Assembly: GCF_049943125.1 (NCBI RefSeq)
Contig: NZ_CP188040.1
Coordinates: forward strand, 3,286,001-3,350,000
DNA from: JAEXZL01 sp049943125
GTDB lineage: Bacteria; Bacillota; Clostridia; Clostridiales; Clostridiaceae
Reading direction: 5' to 3'
DNA: 64,000 nt
Shown here: positions 1 to 8,219 of the stretch, one piece after another
Layout: every line of letters begins with the position of its first letter
How positions within the stretch are numbered: the stretch's first letter is position 1
Notes under the pieces: generated by a model
Databases searched by the model: none
What the model was told of the DNA's origin: nothing
Seen by the model: only the letters and a program-made list of their open reading frames with translations
Translations under genes and position numbers: made by a program

Positions 1-1421
1 CACACGCTGTAATAAGACCATTCCTTCTTAATCAGGAAGAAAAGGATAATGCTCCTGAAGCTCTTAAGCTTGCAGACGCTAGAGGAATTAAGACTGCTGA
101 AAAGATGTTCTTCAATATAGGTATAAGCGTACTAGATTGTACTGGCTGCGGAAACTGTGCTCAGGTATGTCCTGCACCACAGAAGGCTCTTATCATGAAG
201 CCACAAGAAACTCAGCATGTAGAAATACCAAACTGGGATTATGTAATTGAAGATGTAGCTCCAAAGGCTAACCCAATGAACAAATTAACTGTGAAGGGAA
301 GTCAGTTTGAACAGCCACTTCTTGAGTTCTCAGGAGCTTGTGCTGGTTGTGGAGAAACTCCTTATGCTAAGCTTGTTACACAGCTATTTGGAGATAGAAT
401 GATGATAGCTAATGCTACTGGATGTTCATCTATCTGGGGAGCAAGTGCACCTGCAACTCCTTATACAAAAAATCATTTAGGTCAAGGTCCTGCTTGGGCT
501 AACTCATTATTTGAAGATAATGCTGAGTTTGGTTTAGGTATGTTCTTAGGTACTAAGGCTACTAGAGAAAGACTTGTTGATGAAGCTAAGGCTGCTATAG
601 AAAGTGGAGTAAGTGAAAATCTTAAGGCTGCTTTAGAGGATTGGATAGCTAATGTAAATAATGGTGAAGGAACTAGAGACAGAGCTAACAGACTTGTTGC
701 CTTAATGGAAAATGAAGCTTCAAATGAACATGTTGCTGCAATCCTTAAGGATAAGGATTATCTCGTTAAGAGATCTCAATGGATATTTGGTGGAGACGGT
801 TGGGCTTACGATATAGGTTACGGTGGTCTTGACCATGTATTAGCTTCTGGTGAGGATGTAAATGTACTTGTATTTGATACAGAGGTTTACTCAAATACTG
901 GTGGTCAATCTTCAAAGGCTACTCCTACCTCTGCTATAGCTAAGTTTGCTGCTAGCGGTAAGAGAACTAAGAAGAAGGACTTAGGTATGATGGCAATGAC
1001 CTATGGATATGTTTATGTAGCACAAATATCTATGGGTGCTGATAAGAATCAAACCTTAAAAGCTATAGCAGAAGCTGAAGCTTATCCAGGTCCATCCTTA
1101 ATCATAGCATATGCTCCATGTATAAATCATGGATTAAAGCTTGGTATGGGTAACACTCAATTAGAAGCCAAGAGAGCTGTTGAATGCGGATATTGGGGAA
1201 TGTACAGATACAACCCAGCTCTTAAGGAGCAGGGTAAGAAGGCATTCTTTATGGATTCTAAGGAGCCTACTGCAAACTTTAGAGAATTCTTAATGAGCGA
1301 GGTTAGATATGCATCCTTAGCTAAGGCTTATCCAGAAGCTGCTGAAGCTCTATTCGAAAAGACTGAGAAAGATGCTATGGAAAGACTTGATAACTATAAG
1401 AGATTAGCAGCACAAGAGTAA
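1..1421 (+). CDS. nifJ: Pyruvate:ferredoxin oxidoreductase, C-terminal part (5' end cut off)
   Basis: This is the last 472 residues of a one-chain pyruvate:ferredoxin (flavodoxin) oxidoreductase, which converts pyruvate, CoA and oxidised ferredoxin to acetyl-CoA, CO2 and reduced ferredoxin in the anaerobic cytoplasm. The reading frame is open from base 3, so the gene starts outside the window; the family is about 1170-1190 residues. Visible are a 4Fe-4S motif CTGCGNC...C (visible residues 46-56), the CAGCGE cysteine pair of the domain VI cluster, the TPP-binding stretch GGDGWAYDIGYGG with downstream NTGGQSSKAT, and the late cysteine in APCINHG. It is followed by a strong terminator, so it is probably transcribed alone. 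The family assignment is very secure. Confidence 0.97.
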   Translation, partial: HAVIRPFLLNQEEKDNAPEALKLADARGIKTAEKMFFNIGISVLDCTGCGNCAQVCPAPQKALIMKPQETQHVEIPNWDYVIEDVAPKANPMNKLTVKGSQFEQPLLEFSGACAGCGETPYAKLVTQLFGDRMMIANATGCSSIWGASAPATPYTKNHLGQGPAWANSLFEDNAEFGLGMFLGTKATRERLVDEAKAAIESGVSENLKAALEDWIANVNNGEGTRDRANRLVALMENEASNEHVAAILKDKDYLVKRSQWIFGGDGWAYDIGYGGLDHVLASGEDVNVLVFDTEVYSNTGGQSSKATPTSAIAKFAASGKRTKKKDLGMMAMTYGYVYVAQISMGADKNQTLKAIAEAEAYPGPSLIIAYAPCINHGLKLGMGNTQLEAKRAVECGYWGMYRYNPALKEQGKKAFFMDSKEPTANFREFLMSEVRYASLAKAYPEAAEALFEKTEKDAMERLDNYKRLAAQE

Positions 1422-1470
1422 TTATATACTTTGTTTCTATAAGTAAATTCTTGTGACGATTTAAAATAAG

Positions 1471-1527
1471 TTGTGTGTTGTTGTGAAGTAAATTAATTTG
1501 TTGTGTGTTGTTATGTGTTGTTGTGTG
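1471..1527. repeat. GT-rich imperfect tandem repeats
   Basis: TTGTGTGTTG occurs at 1471 and 1501, with degenerate copies TTATGTGTTG at 1511 and TTGTGTG at 1521, separated by an AT-rich spacer. It lies between the oxidoreductase stop codon and its terminator, so it is transcribed as a 3' untranslated region. No coding potential or stable fold is seen. It may be simple slippage-generated sequence. Confidence 0.55.
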
Positions 1528-1561
1528 ATTAATTATATTTATGATGATTATTTCATAATTG

Positions 1562-1586
1562 GAACCCCTTTCGGGGTTCTTTTTTT
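1562..1586 (+). terminator. Rho-independent terminator of the pyruvate:ferredoxin oxidoreductase gene
   Basis: A perfect 7-bp GC-rich stem GAACCCC / GGGGTTC with loop TTTC is followed by a run of seven T. It closes the 341-bp gap (1422-1762) after the oxidoreductase gene. The stretch before it (1471-1527) holds GT-rich imperfect repeats built on TTGTGTGTTG, and the stretch after it holds a candidate promoter and leader for the next gene. No other gene is seen in the gap. Confidence 0.9.
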
Positions 1587-1676
1587 ATGTCTTGTTATAT
1601 TTACACCATTTTTTTTGTTAAATTTAATAATTATATTAATATTTATAAGCTTTTTATTTAAAATATAAAAATATTG

Positions 1677-1705
1677 TTGTTAAAATCCCCCTTTAAGGGT
1701 AGAAT
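1677..1705 (+). promoter_or_regulatory. Candidate sigma-A promoter of the DUF1292 gene
   Basis: TTGTTA (1677-1682) and TAGAAT (1700-1705) are separated by exactly 17 bases, a good vegetative sigma-A pattern. It lies between the upstream terminator and the DUF1292 gene and gives a leader of roughly 50 bases that contains the Shine-Dalgarno and a hairpin. Assigned by pattern only. Confidence 0.45.
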
Positions 1706-1720
1706 TAATACATGAACTTT

Positions 1721-1765
1721 AAGGAGGTGAGTATCTAGCCTATATTTTAGGTTAGAGTTATTATG
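1721..1765 (+). promoter_or_regulatory. Distal Shine-Dalgarno bridged to the start codon by a hairpin
   Basis: AAGGAGGTGA (1721-1730) is a full-length Shine-Dalgarno, but no ATG, GTG or TTG opens a reading frame of any length at the normal distance; the only in-frame start of the DUF1292 gene is ATG 1763, 35 bases after the core. Between them an 8-bp stem can form: 1734-1741 with 1749-1756, loop 1742-1748, one G-U pair. Folding would bring the two within about 12 unpaired bases. The structural role is inference. Confidence 0.5.
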
Positions 1766-2134
1766 AATGATAATGAAATGAATAAATGTAATTGTGGTTG
1801 TGGTGATATGGAAGAGAATCAAGGAGGCACCTGTGATTGTGGACACGATCATGAACATCATCATGATCATGAAGGCTGTGACTGTGGACACGACCATAAC
1901 CATGAAAGCTTTGTGGTTGATCTAGAGGATGAAGAAGGTAACATAATTTCCTGTGAGGTAGTAGATGCTTTTGAATATAAAGACGGAGAATATGTTTTAG
2001 TGCAAAATCCAAATGATGGTTCTGTATATCTTTTTAAATCCGTAGGAGAAGAAGGAGAACTAGTAGTACCTGAGGATAGCGAATTTGAAGAGGTAACAGC
2101 TTACTATCAGCAGCTTAGCAGCGAAGAAGAATAA
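1763..2134 (+). CDS. DUF1292 protein with a His/Cys-rich N-terminal tail
   Basis: The 123-residue protein has two parts. Residues 1-48 are a metal-binding-looking tail with seven cysteines and about ten histidines, including two near-copies of a CDCGHDH unit (starting near residues 24 and 39). Residues from about 50 onward match the acidic DUF1292 fold (FVVDLEDEEGNIISCEVV...DGEYVLVQNP), a small family common in Clostridia and Bacilli with no known activity. The usual DUF1292 protein lacks such a tail. The tail resembles metal-storage or metal-chaperone termini, so a zinc, nickel or copper role is possible, but that is inference. It sits alone between a promoter candidate and a terminator. ATG 1763 is the only usable start; a stop codon lies just upstream in frame. 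Confidence 0.85.
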   Translation: MNDNEMNKCNCGCGDMEENQGGTCDCGHDHEHHHDHEGCDCGHDHNHESFVVDLEDEEGNIISCEVVDAFEYKDGEYVLVQNPNDGSVYLFKSVGEEGELVVPEDSEFEEVTAYYQQLSSEEE

Positions 2135-2142
2135 TTCTTACA

Positions 2143-2171
2143 AAACAGTGCATACAGCACTGTTTTTTTTT
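2143..2171 (+). terminator. Rho-independent terminator of the DUF1292 gene
   Basis: A 9-bp stem AAACAGTGC / GCACTGTTT (2143-2151 with 2157-2165), loop ATACA, runs into an uninterrupted T tract. It begins 8 bases after the DUF1292 stop codon. Confidence 0.88.
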
Positions 2172-2254
2172 GCAATAATATATACTGCTTAGTAAGTTTT
2201 ATAGAGTAAAACAATCAAATTTGATATACTATTATAATGAAGGAGGAGATACAG

Positions 2255-2896
2255 ATGGAAAAACTTGCGATTTTTGATGTGGACTATACACTCACAAAAA
2301 AAGAAACTTCTATAGAATTATTTAAATACGTCTTAAAGAAGGACCCTAAAAAGATTATCTATTTACCAAGAGCGTTATTTTCAGGTTTATTGTACATTAT
2401 GGGAATATATGACGAGAAAAAATCAAAGGAAAGCTTTTTTAAGTTTATTGATGGTTTAGAAGAAGCTAATATGGAAAAGCTAGTAAAGGATTTCTACAGG
2501 AATAGGCTCAAGAATATTATTTACGATGATGCCATTGCTATGATGAGGAAACTAAAAAGCGAAGGCTGCAAGATTTATTTAATATCTGCTAGCCCTGAAT
2601 TTTATTTGAAGGAATTATACTCTTTGGAAATAGTGGATAAAATAATTGGTACTCGGTATGCTTGTACTGGAGGATTTCATTCTAGGACACTTGAAGGACT
2701 TAATTGCAAGGGAGAGGAGAAGGTAAGAAGATTAATGGAGGAGCTTAAAAAGGATAATATAAAGGTGGATTTTAAAAACTCCTATATGTTTTCGGACTCA
2801 TTATCTGATAAACCTCTCTTTGACTTAGTTGGTAATGCATTCTTAATAAATTACAAAAAGAACCATGATACCATAAAAATTTTAAGATGGAAGTAG
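2255..2896 (+). CDS. HAD-superfamily phosphatase, subfamily IB (SerB-like)
   Basis: The 213-residue protein is a haloacid-dehalogenase-type phosphatase of the IB (phosphoserine-phosphatase-like) group. Motif I is FDVDYTLT at residues 6-13 (nucleophile and acid/base Asp), motif II is the serine in LISASPEF, and motif IV is SDSLSDKPL near the C-terminus, with FLINYKKN after it. The cap is the alpha-helical type. Substrate cannot be told from sequence: phosphoserine, lysophospholipid or small phospho-metabolite are all seen in the group. ATG 2255 was chosen because GGAGGAG lies 7 bases upstream; the ATG at 2237 has no ribosome binding site. Only 9 bases separate it from the next gene, so the two are probably co-transcribed. 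Confidence 0.85.
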   Translation: MEKLAIFDVDYTLTKKETSIELFKYVLKKDPKKIIYLPRALFSGLLYIMGIYDEKKSKESFFKFIDGLEEANMEKLVKDFYRNRLKNIIYDDAIAMMRKLKSEGCKIYLISASPEFYLKELYSLEIVDKIIGTRYACTGGFHSRTLEGLNCKGEEKVRRLMEELKKDNIKVDFKNSYMFSDSLSDKPLFDLVGNAFLINYKKNHDTIKILRWK

Positions 2897-2905
2897 GTGA
2901 GTACT

Positions 2906-3718
2906 GTGGAAAAGGCTATTTTGAATTATTATGCACTTAATGGAACTATTACACCAGTTAGAGAGTTTTCAATTCCTGCTGAAGGATTCAAGGTTTATGA
3001 AGTTGTTAGGATAATAAAAGGTACTCCACTATTTATGGAAATGCATATCAATAGATTAACAAACTCTATGGAAATAGCTAAAGTAAAAAGTAGCTTAGAT
3101 ATAGCTAAGGTTACAGAAATATTTTATAAAGTTATTGAAGCAAATGGTAATATAGATGGCAATATTAAGCTAATTATTAATTTTTATGGGGATAAAGAGA
3201 ATTATTATGTATATTACATACCTCATAGTTATCCTGAAGAAAAGCTTTATAAAGAAGGGATTCACACAGTCTTATATAATGGTGAGAGAAATAATCCCAA
3301 CGCTAAGGTTATAAATGCTACTTTTAGGAAGGTGTTGGATGAACAGTTAAAAGAGAATAATGCTTACGAAGCCTTACTTGTAGATAAGCATGGAAGGGTA
3401 ACAGAAGGAAGTAAATCCAATGTGTTCTTTGTTAGAAATAATATTTTAATCACCCCCCCTTTGGAGCAGGTTCTTCCAGGAGTAACAAGGGCGAAAATAT
3501 TAGAGATTGCCAAGGAAAATAACATAGAGGTACAGGAAAAGTATATTAATAAAAATGAACTCAAGGAATATCAAGGTGCTTTCATATCTGGCACTTCTCC
3601 TAAGGTTTTACCTATTAAATCCATAGACTCTATAAAAATTTGCTCAAGTGATAATTTTTTAGTTAAAAAAATTATGAAACTCTACGATAATAAAATAGAT
3701 AAATATATCAATAATTAA
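2906..3718 (+). CDS. Aminotransferase class IV (branched-chain aminotransferase / aminodeoxychorismate lyase type)
   Basis: This is a 270-residue PLP enzyme of fold-type IV. The order of features fits: an N-terminal FKVYEVVRIIKGTPLFMEMHI strand, a lysine in NAKVINATFRK that is the candidate PLP Schiff-base residue, TEGSKSNVFFV, PPLEQVLPGVTR phosphate-binding region and a C-terminal FISGTSPKVLPI loop. The family includes BCAT, D-alanine aminotransferase and PabC (4-amino-4-deoxychorismate lyase); without neighbours such as pabAB the substrate is not decided. GTG 2906 is preferred over GTG 2897 because AGGTGA ends 5 bases before it. It lies between a HAD phosphatase and the DUF342 gene with short gaps, suggesting one transcript. 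Confidence 0.85.
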   Translation: MEKAILNYYALNGTITPVREFSIPAEGFKVYEVVRIIKGTPLFMEMHINRLTNSMEIAKVKSSLDIAKVTEIFYKVIEANGNIDGNIKLIINFYGDKENYYVYYIPHSYPEEKLYKEGIHTVLYNGERNNPNAKVINATFRKVLDEQLKENNAYEALLVDKHGRVTEGSKSNVFFVRNNILITPPLEQVLPGVTRAKILEIAKENNIEVQEKYINKNELKEYQGAFISGTSPKVLPIKSIDSIKICSSDNFLVKKIMKLYDNKIDKYINN

Positions 3719-3743
3719 CTTATTTTGAAAAGTGGTGAAGGGT

Positions 3744-5414
3744 GTGAAGGAATATACCTCAAGTAATCTAGAGAAATGCTTAGAGCTAGCGGCCTTAGAT
3801 TTGCAGGTAAATAAGAACGAAATTGTCTATGATATTTTAAAAGAAAATAAAAGCTTCTTTAAAAAATCCATTACAATAGCCATAAAAGAAGCTGACTTTT
3901 TAGTTGAGAAGGAAAATGAGAGGTCTTCTCCTAGAAAAGAAAGGTTATTATACCTTGAGATAAGTCCCTGCAAAACAGCTGCTTATCTAATAGTCCAATA
4001 TGATGGGGACGACACACCATCAGATGAGCTATTTACTGAAGAAGAAGTACTTAAGCTTATTGAGGATAAAAAAATTAATGTTAATAATAGTGTATCCTAC
4101 TCAGAGTTAATAAAAGCAAGTGGACGATATATTATAGCAGAAGGGGTAGAGGCGGTAGATGATGAGGAGGATATTATAGAATTAAAATTTCATTCATCTA
4201 AAGGCATAAATGATTCTGAAAGCTCTATCATAAAATATAAAGAAAGATGTGCTATTGAATCAGTAGATAAAGGAGATATACTTGCTTCAATAAAAAAAGG
4301 TAGGATTGGTCATAATGGTAGAGATGTTTATGGGAACGAGATAAAGCGAAAGAAAGCAAAAAAGCATTTATTTAATGCTGGTAGAGGATGTTTTCTTGAT
4401 GATTCTGGAAATATAATAGCTTCAGTGTCTGGCAAACCATCCTATAAAGCTGGAACTATAGAAGTTAACGAATATTATGAGCACAGAAAAGACGTTGACA
4501 TAGGAAGTGGTAGCCTTTTTTTTCAAGGACATGTAAAAATATATGGTTCAGTTCTTCCTGGCATGACTGTTGATGCTAAGGGTGATATAGAAATACTTGG
4601 CTCAGTGGAGGAGGCTAATATCACAGCATCGGGGGATGTAATTATCCATGGTAATGTTTTAAGGTCTAAAATAGCTGCAGGAGCAAAAGATAATTACAGG
4701 ATAGGTCTAATGAGAATTTACAAAGATTTGGCCACTAGCTTAAGTGAAATGAAAAAGGTAGTTGAGGATATAAAGAAGTACAAGCTCTTAGGTAATGATA
4801 GAGATGATGGACAGATTATTAAAGTACTTTTAGAAAGTAAATTTCAAAGGATAGACAAGGATGCTAAGGAAATCATATCTATTTTAGCTAAGAATTCCTC
4901 TAATGATCTTCCTGTGGAGAATTTTATTAAAAAGAAACTTATAGGACTAGGACCTATTACTATTAAGGATTATTTAGAGTTAGATACCATGGTAAAGGTA
5001 TTGCTCTTAAGGGTTAAAGAATTGCATAATGAGCTCCGTATCAGAGCAGATATTCATTTAGGATATATACAGGACTGTGAAATTTATGCTACTGGAAAGA
5101 TAATTATAAAAGGCAGAGGGGAATATCAAAGTATACTTACCTCTGGTACGTCAATAGAATTTGCAAGAGGAGCAGTAGCTAGGGGGGGGACAATAACTGC
5201 CGCCCAGGAAATTTTAGCTGGAAGTGTTGGCAGTGCTGGAGGAGTTATTACAAAATTATCCGTGGACAGGGCTGGGATTATTAAAATTAATAATATATAT
5301 CAGAATACAATAATTATTATTGGAGATAAGGAGCTCTGCTTTGATAGTTATCAAGAAAAAGTTAAGGCAAAACTAGGCGAGGATGGTTTTATTAGCATAG
5401 AAAATTATTATTAA
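3744..5414 (+). CDS. DUF342 (FapA-type) protein at the head of the chemotaxis block
   Basis: The protein has about 556 residues. The N-terminal 60 residues resemble a Jag-N-like basic/helical segment (EYTSSNLEKCLELAALDL). The central part is the DUF342 beta-helical region, with GKPSYKAGTIEVNEYYEH, then GHVKIYGSVLPGMTV, GDIEILGSVEEANITA and GDVIIHGNVLRSKIAAG, followed by a coiled helical insert (about residues 325-425) and a last beta-repeat block (GTSIEFARGAVARGGTITA). Members are called FapA or FlgA-like polymerisation/anchoring proteins; their biochemical role is unclear. Its position 12 bases before cheW suggests a link to motility or surface sensing, which is inference. The start is uncertain: GTG 3732, 3735 and 3744 are in frame, and 3744 has the best spaced GGTGA. 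Confidence 0.8.
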   Translation: MKEYTSSNLEKCLELAALDLQVNKNEIVYDILKENKSFFKKSITIAIKEADFLVEKENERSSPRKERLLYLEISPCKTAAYLIVQYDGDDTPSDELFTEEEVLKLIEDKKINVNNSVSYSELIKASGRYIIAEGVEAVDDEEDIIELKFHSSKGINDSESSIIKYKERCAIESVDKGDILASIKKGRIGHNGRDVYGNEIKRKKAKKHLFNAGRGCFLDDSGNIIASVSGKPSYKAGTIEVNEYYEHRKDVDIGSGSLFFQGHVKIYGSVLPGMTVDAKGDIEILGSVEEANITASGDVIIHGNVLRSKIAAGAKDNYRIGLMRIYKDLATSLSEMKKVVEDIKKYKLLGNDRDDGQIIKVLLESKFQRIDKDAKEIISILAKNSSNDLPVENFIKKKLIGLGPITIKDYLELDTMVKVLLLRVKELHNELRIRADIHLGYIQDCEIYATGKIIIKGRGEYQSILTSGTSIEFARGAVARGGTITAAQEILAGSVGSAGGVITKLSVDRAGIIKINNIYQNTIIIIGDKELCFDSYQEKVKAKLGEDGFISIENYY

Positions 5415-5426
5415 TGGGAGAGATTT

Positions 5427-5882
5427 ATGGAGATAAATGAGGAAAAGATTCTAACCTTTTTAGTTAACGATGAGTATTATGCTGCGGATATTATGGAGGT
5501 TGAAAGAATATTAGGCTATGAAGAGCTTACAGCCCTTCCAGAAGCGCCAAGCTATATGATGGGATTAATGAAATATGAAGGAACTGTATTACCTGTAATA
5601 AGCCTAAGAAGAAGATTTGGGCTACAAGACGCATTTGATAGTAATAGTAAGATTATAGTAGTTAAAAAGGAAGATTACAGAGTGGGAATCTCAGTAGATC
5701 AAGTTATTGAGGTAAGGAGTATAGATAGTACAAGCTTGGAAATGCCTTCTTATATAAGCAGTACCATATCAAATAGATATATTAAGGGGATTATAAAAGA
5801 AGAAAGTAGCATAGTAATTCTATTAAGCTTAGAAAACATTCTCACAAGCAAAGAAAAGGAACTAATAGAACAGGGGATATAG
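5427..5882 (+). CDS. cheW: Chemotaxis coupling protein CheW (first copy)
   Basis: The 151-residue protein is a single CheW (SH3-like) domain that links chemoreceptors to the kinase CheA at the membrane arrays. Characteristic are the N-terminal ILTFLVNDEYYAADI strand, LPEAPSYMMGLMKYEGTVLPVISL with the conserved region around the receptor-binding arginines, and a C-terminal IKGIIKEESSIVILLSLENIL. A good ribosome binding site GGGAGAG precedes the ATG. A second, shorter CheW (11233-11625) lies in the same block, so the two may serve different receptor sets; that is inference. Confidence 0.93.
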   Translation: MEINEEKILTFLVNDEYYAADIMEVERILGYEELTALPEAPSYMMGLMKYEGTVLPVISLRRRFGLQDAFDSNSKIIVVKKEDYRVGISVDQVIEVRSIDSTSLEMPSYISSTISNRYIKGIIKEESSIVILLSLENILTSKEKELIEQGI

Positions 5883-5887
5883 CTTAT

Positions 5888-6367
5888 ATGGAGGTTAGGG
5901 TAGGAATTGCAGATATGAATGTGGTTAAAAAGCCAGAAAAATTAATTACCATTGGGTTAGGTTCCTGTATAGGGGTTGCTCTTTATGATAAGACAACTTC
6001 TATTGGAGGCCTATCTCATATAATGCTTCCCTTAAGTTATCAGTTTTCAAATATAAGTAATCCTTATAAGTTTGCGGATTTGGCTATCCCTATTTTAATA
6101 AGTAAAATGGTGGCCGTTGGCTCTAGAAAATATAATATTACTGCTAAGCTAGCAGGAGGGGCCTCTATGTTCAATTTTACTGATAAGAGTTTAAATCTAG
6201 ATATAGGAGATAGGAATATTAAAGCAGTGATAGAAGTATTAGAAAAGGAAAATATTAATATTACTGCTATGGATGTTGGAGGCTCTAAAGGAAGGACTAT
6301 GATTTTAGATTCCTTTGATGGCAGTGTTCAAATTAAGACTGTAGGTGCAGGGATAAAAGTTATTTAG
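5888..6367 (+). CDS. cheD: Chemoreceptor glutamine deamidase CheD
   Basis: CheD deamidates glutamines of chemoreceptors and, in Bacillus/Thermotoga-type systems, binds CheC and boosts its CheY-P phosphatase activity. In the 159 residues the catalytic pair is intact: Cys27 in GLGSCIGVAL and His44 in GGLSHIMLP, the same spacing as in Thermotoga maritima CheD, with the later LAGGASMF segment also present. It lies 5 bases after cheW, and cheC is in the same block, so the CheC-CheD feedback loop is complete here. Confidence 0.95.
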   Translation: MEVRVGIADMNVVKKPEKLITIGLGSCIGVALYDKTTSIGGLSHIMLPLSYQFSNISNPYKFADLAIPILISKMVAVGSRKYNITAKLAGGASMFNFTDKSLNLDIGDRNIKAVIEVLEKENINITAMDVGGSKGRTMILDSFDGSVQIKTVGAGIKVI

Positions 6368-6380
6368 AAGGGTTGATATT

Positions 6381-7427
6381 TTGGATGATATTAGAGTAAT
6401 AGTGGTTGATGATTCCTTTTTAATGAGGAGAATTATTTCAGATATGTTAAATGAAGTGGAAGGGATTACCGTTGCAGCCACAGCAAAGGATGGAAATGAG
6501 TTATTATATCTTCTGGGGAAAGAAAAAATAGATGTTATAACTTTAGATGTAGAGATGCCAGGGATGAACGGTATAGAGGTGCTCAAGGTTCTTAAGGAAA
6601 GAAAGATAAATATTCCTGTTATAATCCTGAGCAGCTTATCTAAGAATAGCACAGAGCTTACCTTACGATCCTTAGAAGAGGGGGCCTTTGATTTTATTCC
6701 TAAACCCTCGGGTGAAATTTCTTTAGATATTATAAGGCTGAAGGATCAGCTTATTGAAATTATATATAATGCATATGGAAGAAAAAACGTTAAAATGATT
6801 AATATACCTCCACGCCCTTCGAGTACTTCTCCACTTCTAGGAGAAGTAAGTTTGCCAAAGGCTATTGCCATAGCTGCTTCCACTGGTGGGCCAAAGGCTT
6901 ACAGCTATCTATTTTCAGAGTTGAATTTTTATATAGATATACCAATATTTCTTGTGCAGCATATGCCCAAAGGCTTTACTAAGACTTTTGCAGAAAGACT
7001 AAATAATCTATCTCCTATGGTGGTAAAGGAGGGAGAGCAGGAGGAGCTTATTCGGAGTGGAACTGTATACGTTGCTCCAGGAGGTTATCATATGGAAGTT
7101 CTCAATGGTCGTATCCATTTGAACGAAGATGCACCGTTATGGGGAGTAAGACCTGCAGCAGATAGACTTATAAAATCCGCTGCTGAATATTATAAGGATG
7201 GCCTCATTAGTATTGTCCTTACAGGAATGGGAAGGGACGGTGCAGAAGGAATAAGAATGACTAAGGCCTTTGGTGGCTATACAATAAGTGAAGCAGAAAG
7301 CAGTAGTACAATTTATGGTATGTCAAAGGCAGCTTATGAAACTGGATGTGTAGATGAGGTTCTGTCTTTATATAGTATTCCTAAAAGAATAGAGGAACTT
7401 TTAGGGGGGAGAAATATATGGAAGTAG
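6381..7427 (+). CDS. cheB: Chemotaxis response regulator and receptor methylesterase CheB
   Basis: CheB removes methyl groups from chemoreceptors when phosphorylated by CheA. The receiver domain (residues 1-120) has Asp10, Asp11 and the phospho-acceptor Asp56 in VITLDVEMPG. The C-terminal methylesterase domain has the catalytic triad Ser167 (AASTGGPK), His194 (VQHMPKGFT) and Asp286 (TGMGRDGAEG). The start is TTG 6381, with GAAGGG 8 bases upstream; no in-frame ATG precedes the receiver motif. The 3' end overlaps cheR by 10 bases, so translation of the two is probably coupled and the opposing enzymes made together. Confidence 0.95.
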   Translation: MDDIRVIVVDDSFLMRRIISDMLNEVEGITVAATAKDGNELLYLLGKEKIDVITLDVEMPGMNGIEVLKVLKERKINIPVIILSSLSKNSTELTLRSLEEGAFDFIPKPSGEISLDIIRLKDQLIEIIYNAYGRKNVKMINIPPRPSSTSPLLGEVSLPKAIAIAASTGGPKAYSYLFSELNFYIDIPIFLVQHMPKGFTKTFAERLNNLSPMVVKEGEQEELIRSGTVYVAPGGYHMEVLNGRIHLNEDAPLWGVRPAADRLIKSAAEYYKDGLISIVLTGMGRDGAEGIRMTKAFGGYTISEAESSSTIYGMSKAAYETGCVDEVLSLYSIPKRIEELLGGRNIWK

Positions 7428-8185
7428 TAGAATTTGAAAGCTGGATTCTCAAAAATTTAAATGTGGATCTTTCTGCTTATAAACCAGCACAGCTTCATAG
7501 AAGAATAAAAAGCTTGATGAATAGAATTGGCGTCGATAATTATGTAGCATACACTGAACTTATAAAAAGAGATGAAGCTGAACAAAAAAGATTTTTAAAT
7601 TATATAACCATTAATGTTACTGAGTTTTTTAGAAATCCTCAGCTTTTTTTTGAACTACAGAAGAAGATAAAGGAAGAATTGTTAGTTAATAATAGAAATT
7701 TAAAAATATGGAGTGCTGCTTGCTCACAAGGGGCTGAGCCATATTCTCTAGCAATGATTATGAAAGAAATATCACCTCATGGAAGACATGAGATAATTGC
7801 CACAGATATTGATGAACCAATTTTAGATAGGGCTAAAGAAGGTAAGTATGCATATAGCGAAATAAAAAATATATCAGAAGAACTGTTAATCAAATATTTT
7901 AAGAAAAAAAATGAAGAATATTATATAGAACCAATAATTAAAAATATGGTAGCTTTTCATAAGCATGATTTAATTCTAGATGATTATTTCAAAAATATGG
8001 ATTTAATTGTTTGTAGAAATGTTGTTATTTATTTTAATAGCTCTATCAAAAATGAAATTTATAAAAAGTTTCATAGTGCTTTAAAAAAGGGTGGATTGCT
8101 TTTTGTAGGGGCCACAGAGAGTATATATAACTACAAGGAGCTTGGATTGGATAAGGTAGGAACTTTTATATACAGAAAGATATGA
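7418..8185 (+). CDS. cheR: Chemoreceptor methyltransferase CheR
   Basis: CheR transfers methyl from S-adenosylmethionine to receptor glutamates. The 255-residue protein has the N-terminal helical domain (HRRIKSLMNRIGVDNYVAY), TVTEFFRNPQLFF-like segment (INVTEFFRNP), SAM-binding WSAACSQGAEPYS, IIATDIDEPIL and the late CRNVVIYFN and LFVGATESI motifs. The ATG lies inside the cheB 3' end behind TTAGGGGGGA. No pentapeptide-tether or TPR extension is present. Confidence 0.95.
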   Translation: MEVVEFESWILKNLNVDLSAYKPAQLHRRIKSLMNRIGVDNYVAYTELIKRDEAEQKRFLNYITINVTEFFRNPQLFFELQKKIKEELLVNNRNLKIWSAACSQGAEPYSLAMIMKEISPHGRHEIIATDIDEPILDRAKEGKYAYSEIKNISEELLIKYFKKKNEEYYIEPIIKNMVAFHKHDLILDDYFKNMDLIVCRNVVIYFNSSIKNEIYKKFHSALKKGGLLFVGATESIYNYKELGLDKVGTFIYRKI

Positions 8186-8219
8186 ACCTTATATATAGAA
8201 TGAAATAAGGAGTGATTAT

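Noticed and set aside
1658..2012. Minus-strand His-rich open frames opposite the DUF1292 gene
   Set aside because: They are mirror frames of the His/Cys-codon repeats on the + strand, lack ribosome binding sites and overlap terminator and promoter DNA.
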